Shown here: piece by piece, positions 60,039-64,000 of the stretch | Position numbering within the stretch: position 1 is the first letter of the stretch | Layout: each line of letters starts with the position of its first letter | Assembly (NCBI RefSeq): GCF_900198835.1 | Contig: NZ_LT900021.1 | Location: 1,488,001-1,552,000, forward strand | Source: Thermococcus henrietii | Lineage (GTDB): Archaea; Methanobacteriota_B; Thermococci; Thermococcales; Thermococcaceae | Direction of reading: 5' to 3' | Length of the DNA stretch: 64,000 nucleotides | The notes under the pieces: generated by a model | Told to the model about the DNA's origin: nothing | Seen by the model: the letters and a program-made list of their open reading frames with translations, nothing else | Databases searched by the model: none | Made by a program: the position numbers and the translations under genes

Positions 60039-60652
60039 GCATCCTCTCAAAATTTTTTGGAAAAAGAAATCCGCTGGACGTCCCCTTGAAGAGCCTTAAC
60101 GAGAGCAGAATAAAACTGGAGTACCAGATAGAGAAAGTTGAGAATGAGATAGCAGGCATTGACCGGGAGATAGCGATACTATTCGAGAGAGCCAAAAGAG
60201 CGAGGAGCAAGAGCGAAGAGCTGACCATTGCAACCAAGATTAAAACGCTCAACCAGCGCAAAAAGAACCTCCAGAAGACTCACATGCAACTTAACAAACA
60301 GCTCATGCTCATCAGTAACCTTGCAATAATCAAGGAAAACGAGGCTCTTCTCAAGGGCACACCGACGTGGAATCTACTTCGTAGGATGTCTCCAGAGGAG
60401 CTTGAGCGCCACCTCACAGAGATGCAACTCGATGCCCAGAACTTCAACGAGAACCTCAACCAGATGCTGGGCATGACCGACCAAACGATAGGAGCAGGTG
60501 TGGATTTTGAAGAAGATGAGGAGCTTGCCGAGATTATGAGGACCATCCACGCGGTCAAGGAAGGGGAACTCGAGCCCGAGGTAGCGGCAGAGAAAGTAAC
60601 CGGCGAAGAGAGGCCGAAGAAAAGGAAGGAGGATTGGTTCGAGGAGTTTTGA
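60035..60652 (+). CDS. Small coiled-coil protein, ESCRT-III/Snf7-like layout, copy 2
   Basis: The 205-residue protein is a diverged paralogue of the previous one: MSILSKFFGKRNPLDVPLK at the start, a basic coiled-coil hairpin (to about 110), LRRMSPEELERHLTEMQLD aligned with LSSVEPEQLEQALIKINLD of copy 1, a helix FNENLNQMLGM and an acidic VDFEEDEELAEIM. It ends with a basic patch and WFEEF, which could be a short linear binding motif. ATG 60035 overlaps the stop of copy 1 (ATGA). The T-rich terminator just after suggests that the operon ends here. Confidence 0.75.
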   Translation: MSILSKFFGKRNPLDVPLKSLNESRIKLEYQIEKVENEIAGIDREIAILFERAKRARSKSEELTIATKIKTLNQRKKNLQKTHMQLNKQLMLISNLAIIKENEALLKGTPTWNLLRRMSPEELERHLTEMQLDAQNFNENLNQMLGMTDQTIGAGVDFEEDEELAEIMRTIHAVKEGELEPEVAAEKVTGEERPKKRKEDWFEEF

Positions 60653-60661
60653 TTTTTTCTT
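60653..60661 (+). terminator. T-rich terminator after the coiled-coil cluster
   Basis: TTTTTTCTT follows immediately after the stop codon at 60650-60652. It separates the cluster from the large secreted protein gene. Confidence 0.45.
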
Positions 60662-60688
60662 GCTTCCAAAACCCTTGGAGATGGGATA

Positions 60689-63600
60689 ATGAAAAAGAGA
60701 ATCATTGCTGTTGTGTGGGTCGTTCTAGTAATTGAAGCGTTTCTCCTAACTCCCTACCCTACTGTAGCTACAGGTTACTCAGATACAATTTATGAGTACA
60801 AGTATGTCCTCCCATTAGTATACCTAGAATCCCTATGGGGTGCAGATGGTTACCACAGCGGTATTGTCGTATTCTCGGCGACACCAGATACAAAGGTTCT
60901 TATAGACACTAACTTTAACGGTCCTGATGCCTCAGATAAAGTGTTCACTCTTTCTGCAGGGGATAGACTGTATATAGGCAACTTTCCTGATGTTTCCAAA
61001 TATCAAACGTTTCAATGGAACAAGAATCCGTTGGTGATATACTCAAATAAACCCCTGTATATACAGGGGCAATACTCCAACAATGATTTTGGGGACTATG
61101 ATGATTCATACATGTTCTTTGGAACACCTATTCCGGGTACCAAACTAATAGGCCCAGACGTTAAAATGTTGTACATAACAGCTTATTCAAGTGAAACTGA
61201 TGTTTATATAAATGGGAACTACATCGGACATGTTTCCCCCGGAGAAGTCCTAACGGAAAATTTCACTACTCCTCAAACTGTGGTTGTAACTTCCACAAAG
61301 CCTGTTGTGGCTATGGGAGTATCAATAGATCCCTCCACAAGAAGCAGGAGCTACGCATTCCCATTGATGCCCCCAATGTCAGGCAAATTTTTGATTCCCG
61401 ATTCAAATGCACAGTATGCTTATGAGATGAATACACAGGAAGTTAATGAGCGTTATCTCATCTTGGATTCAAACGGAAACATTATCAAAAACGAATCCCT
61501 ACCTTCAACACCACAAGTTTTTACACTCCAAAACTCAGAAGTCTTTGTCTTTAGAACTTATTACTACCAAGACCCTTGGGGAGATGGAGCCTCAAGATAC
61601 GCCATGAGTGCTACAGCCATAAAGCCGGCTATGAACTCAACGTTGATTGGATGGATTGGAAAAGTCGATAATAATGATGTAAACAGAGAGCTCGTATTCT
61701 ACGCTGCCAGTAACGTAAAAATCTATGAGGACTATAATGGGGACGGAACAATTGACAACGTTGAAATGCTCTCAGGGGGTAGAATTTACAAGTTCTCTGA
61801 TAGGAAAGATAATGAATCTGTGTTGATATATGTGGTTGGTAATATCTCCGGTGAATATTTGGATTTTGTTGGGTGGGCTGGACAACTCGAAGGAGTGCAG
61901 GAAGAAGGGACAGTCCCCCTGTCCAAAATCAACAGTCTTGAAAATAGTGGAAGTTCTGAGAGTAACGAGAACTCCCAGAGTATGGGGCATACTATCTTCT
62001 TTGACGGCTTTGAAAATTACACTGTTGGGTCATTTCCTTCAGCAGGCGGATGGATTCTTGATTATGAAGGAGCAGGTAGCAGTTATCAAAAAGTAGTCTC
62101 TTACCCTGTTAAAACAGGAGAAAAAGCACTGCAGTTATTGTCTGCTCAAGGATGCTGGGCTGCAGTTGCAGAACATAAATTCAACTCGAATGCTCAGATA
62201 ATAGGGTTTGAAGCAGATGTTATGGCCCAGAGTTTTGGAACCGAGGGATGTGGAGGGAATAGAACTACTGTTATACGATTGGCCTTCTGGAATGGGAATC
62301 TAGATTCCTGGGGTAGATACTATGCCGATGTACAATTTGCTCACAATGGCATTATTTACGCCCTATCCTCAGGTATAGAGCACAGATTAATCTCTTGGAA
62401 GCCTCAGAAGTGGTATCATGTCACAGTAATTCTTAACAGAAACACAAACACGTACTCTGTGTATATAAACAACAAACTTGTCGCCAGCAATATCCCTGTG
62501 GAGCATACAGACACAAACAATATCAACGCTATAGTATTAACCGCTGGACACGCTAATACCAAAGTGTTCTTTGACAACGTAAGAGTTTTTGAAATAAATT
62601 CAAGTGCATCAATATCAAAACAAACTCCAATCCTAAAAGTGGTTCAATATCTAACTCCTGAGGACCTATCTAAGTGGAAGTATTATCGCAATGTTATCAT
62701 ACAGGACAAGTCCGGACAAACATTGAAGAACTTTCAGGTTCTGATTAAACTCAACTCAACTAACTTTGACTTCTTCCACGCCAACCCCGATGGTAGTGAT
62801 ATAAGGATAGTGGATGAAAACGGCAACTTTTTGCCCTACTGGATTGAGGAGTGGAACTTAACTTCAAAAGAGGCGGAAATCTGGACGATAGTTCCAGAAA
62901 TCCCAGCATATGGGACGGTCACATTAAAATTATACTACGGCAATCCCAACGCCCAGAGTAGAAGCAATGGGGATAAAGTGTTCGAGTTTTTTGATGATTT
63001 TTCAAGAGATGTGATAATAAACAAACAAAAATGGAACCTTAACTACAGTTATAACTCAACATGGACCCTTGTGAATGGATTACTAAAATACACAGCTAAT
63101 GGTAACAGGGGGTACCTTTTGACAAACCAATACTGGGGACGTGAAAACTTAATGTGGTGTACTGTAGCAAAATCTTCCAATGACTATCAGAATTGGGTTG
63201 TATGGTACAGTCCTCCCTTTGGTGGATACGTATCTAATCCTGGAACAGGTTATTTTGTAGATGTTAGGGCCTATGGATACGGATGGAGCATAGGAGAATC
63301 CTCTGGAAACCCATGGCAGTGGAAAAATATTGCTCTAGGCAATATATCTAATGATGGGTCTTCATGGTATTTGGCGTGTATTGCATTAACACCATCTCAA
63401 GTCATTGGCTACATTAAAAATCTCAACACCGGAAAGTCAGAAATTCTTACTGCCACTGATCAAAATTATACAGCCCCGAGAATGTTTGGGTTATCCTCAC
63501 GAGAGCAACCAGACGGAGCTACTGCATATTTTAAATATGCATATCTACGCCTCTATGCCCCCAAAGACCCTCTTGTTACTGTGGGTAGTGAACACATTAC

Positions 63601-64000
63601 AGAGGAGTATAGCCAGTCGACAACTCCAACGACCACCTACACCTCAACAGCTACTCAAACTTCTACAACAACTCAAACTCCAACCCAAACCTCGTCTTCC
63701 ACAACAACCCAAGCTACATCGAATACGCAAACATCTACCTCAACCCTCGCCCCAGTCGCCAGCTCCGCAATAGGCGCAGCTAAGACAATAATATCCCAGG
63801 TACCATCCTACGTGAACACCAGCCAAGCGAAGACTCTGCTGGAAGAGGCACAGAATGCCTACAACAACGGGGATTACAAACTCGCCAAAGAATTCGCTGA
63901 AACTGCTCAAGCTCTTGCGGTCAAGTCCTACTACGACGCATTATATACCAAACTCCAAGAGGAAAAAGCCAAAGGCGTTGACACGTCCAAAGCAGGAACA
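60689..64000 (+). CDS. Very large secreted multidomain protein (DUF2341, lectin-like), 5' part
   Basis: The frame is open for 1104 codons from ATG 60689 (GGAGATG upstream) to the window edge. It has a signal peptide (IIAVVWVVLVIEAFLL), a beta-rich domain of about 420 residues with short repeats, a concanavalin-type/LamG-like region (about 437-640, FFDGFENYTVGSFP to KVFFDNVRVFEI), a DUF2341 domain (about 662-760, KWKYYRNVIIQDKSGQTL ... PYWIEEWN ... LKLYYGNP), a second lectin-like part, a Thr/Ser-rich linker (about 974-1023) and a helical region with a TPR-like pattern. The DNA is AT-rich compared with most of the window. It should be a surface or adhesion protein; the end is missing. Confidence 0.85.
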   Translation, partial: MKKRIIAVVWVVLVIEAFLLTPYPTVATGYSDTIYEYKYVLPLVYLESLWGADGYHSGIVVFSATPDTKVLIDTNFNGPDASDKVFTLSAGDRLYIGNFPDVSKYQTFQWNKNPLVIYSNKPLYIQGQYSNNDFGDYDDSYMFFGTPIPGTKLIGPDVKMLYITAYSSETDVYINGNYIGHVSPGEVLTENFTTPQTVVVTSTKPVVAMGVSIDPSTRSRSYAFPLMPPMSGKFLIPDSNAQYAYEMNTQEVNERYLILDSNGNIIKNESLPSTPQVFTLQNSEVFVFRTYYYQDPWGDGASRYAMSATAIKPAMNSTLIGWIGKVDNNDVNRELVFYAASNVKIYEDYNGDGTIDNVEMLSGGRIYKFSDRKDNESVLIYVVGNISGEYLDFVGWAGQLEGVQEEGTVPLSKINSLENSGSSESNENSQSMGHTIFFDGFENYTVGSFPSAGGWILDYEGAGSSYQKVVSYPVKTGEKALQLLSAQGCWAAVAEHKFNSNAQIIGFEADVMAQSFGTEGCGGNRTTVIRLAFWNGNLDSWGRYYADVQFAHNGIIYALSSGIEHRLISWKPQKWYHVTVILNRNTNTYSVYINNKLVASNIPVEHTDTNNINAIVLTAGHANTKVFFDNVRVFEINSSASISKQTPILKVVQYLTPEDLSKWKYYRNVIIQDKSGQTLKNFQVLIKLNSTNFDFFHANPDGSDIRIVDENGNFLPYWIEEWNLTSKEAEIWTIVPEIPAYGTVTLKLYYGNPNAQSRSNGDKVFEFFDDFSRDVIINKQKWNLNYSYNSTWTLVNGLLKYTANGNRGYLLTNQYWGRENLMWCTVAKSSNDYQNWVVWYSPPFGGYVSNPGTGYFVDVRAYGYGWSIGESSGNPWQWKNIALGNISNDGSSWYLACIALTPSQVIGYIKNLNTGKSEILTATDQNYTAPRMFGLSSREQPDGATAYFKYAYLRLYAPKDPLVTVGSEHITEEYSQSTTPTTTYTSTATQTSTTTQTPTQTSSSTTTQATSNTQTSTSTLAPVASSAIGAAKTIISQVPSYVNTSQAKTLLEEAQNAYNNGDYKLAKEFAETAQALAVKSYYDALYTKLQEEKAKGVDTSKAGT

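Noticed and set aside
1-64000. tRNA, rRNA, insertion sequence or prophage
   Set aside because: I looked for T-loop-like GGTTCGAATCC sequences, transposase motifs and flanking repeats and saw none I could support.

Overview
This window looks like a chromosome segment of a hyperthermophilic archaeon of the order Thermococcales, most likely a Thermococcus species. The evidence is the gene content: an anaerobic superoxide reductase/rubredoxin/rubrerythrin set, archaeal TyrRS, Trm-G10 and TmcA, three proteins ending in the Thermococcales-type CGP-CTERM sorting tail, archaeal BRE/TATA promoters, GGTGAT-type ribosome sites and polypurine-rich, fairly GC-rich coding DNA. I see no tRNA, rRNA, transposase or replication origin.

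Layout. 0-10 kb: housekeeping and oxygen-defence genes (FMN reductase, a frameshifted methyltransferase, diiron flavoprotein, rubrerythrin, rubredoxin, superoxide reductase, three ferritin-like proteins including a free-standing encapsulated-ferritin relative, two DUF59-type Fe-S proteins, Trm-G10). 10.1-22.4 kb: a complete subtype I-B (Tneap/Cst-like) CRISPR-Cas locus, ordered leader, array 1 (26 repeat units), cas6-cas8-cas7-cas5, leader, array 2 (28 repeat units), cas1-cas2-cas4-cas3. The two arrays use repeats that differ at two positions, and the oldest repeats of array 2 still carry part of the array 1 sequence. 22.4-31.6 kb: AlaX, then a minus-strand set built around a Fe3+/thiamine-class ABC importer (binding lipoprotein, fused double permease, ATPase) with two CGP-CTERM surface proteins, one a metallophosphoesterase. 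31.6-38.5 kb: TyrRS, an Lrp regulator, a large Ski2-type helicase, a chemoreceptor with a NarX/PilJ-like sensor and a DUF63 membrane protein. 38.5-43.7 kb: a biotin uptake and ligase locus (bioN, bioM, birA divergent from bioY with a shared dyad), a MobA-like protein and a histone-fold DUF1931 protein.

43.7-46.3 kb is AT-richer and looks acquired: a DUF4855-like protein, an anchored surface protein, a broken PIN gene and an intact PIN toxin with a 52-residue partner. 46.4-56.7 kb holds an S9 peptidase, secreted and membrane proteins of unknown role, TmcA, a tandem pair of NYN-domain proteins and a CGP-CTERM binding protein without its transporter. 57.0-60.7 kb is the most intriguing part: a four-gene operon-like set of a small alpha/beta protein, a 614-residue coiled-coil protein ending in a likely winged helix, and two paralogous ~200-residue coiled-coil proteins whose layout recalls ESCRT-III/Snf7 proteins. 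It is followed by a very large secreted protein (DUF2341 plus lectin-like region) that runs off the window.

All functional calls rest on reading translated sequence and motif recognition only; no database search was run.
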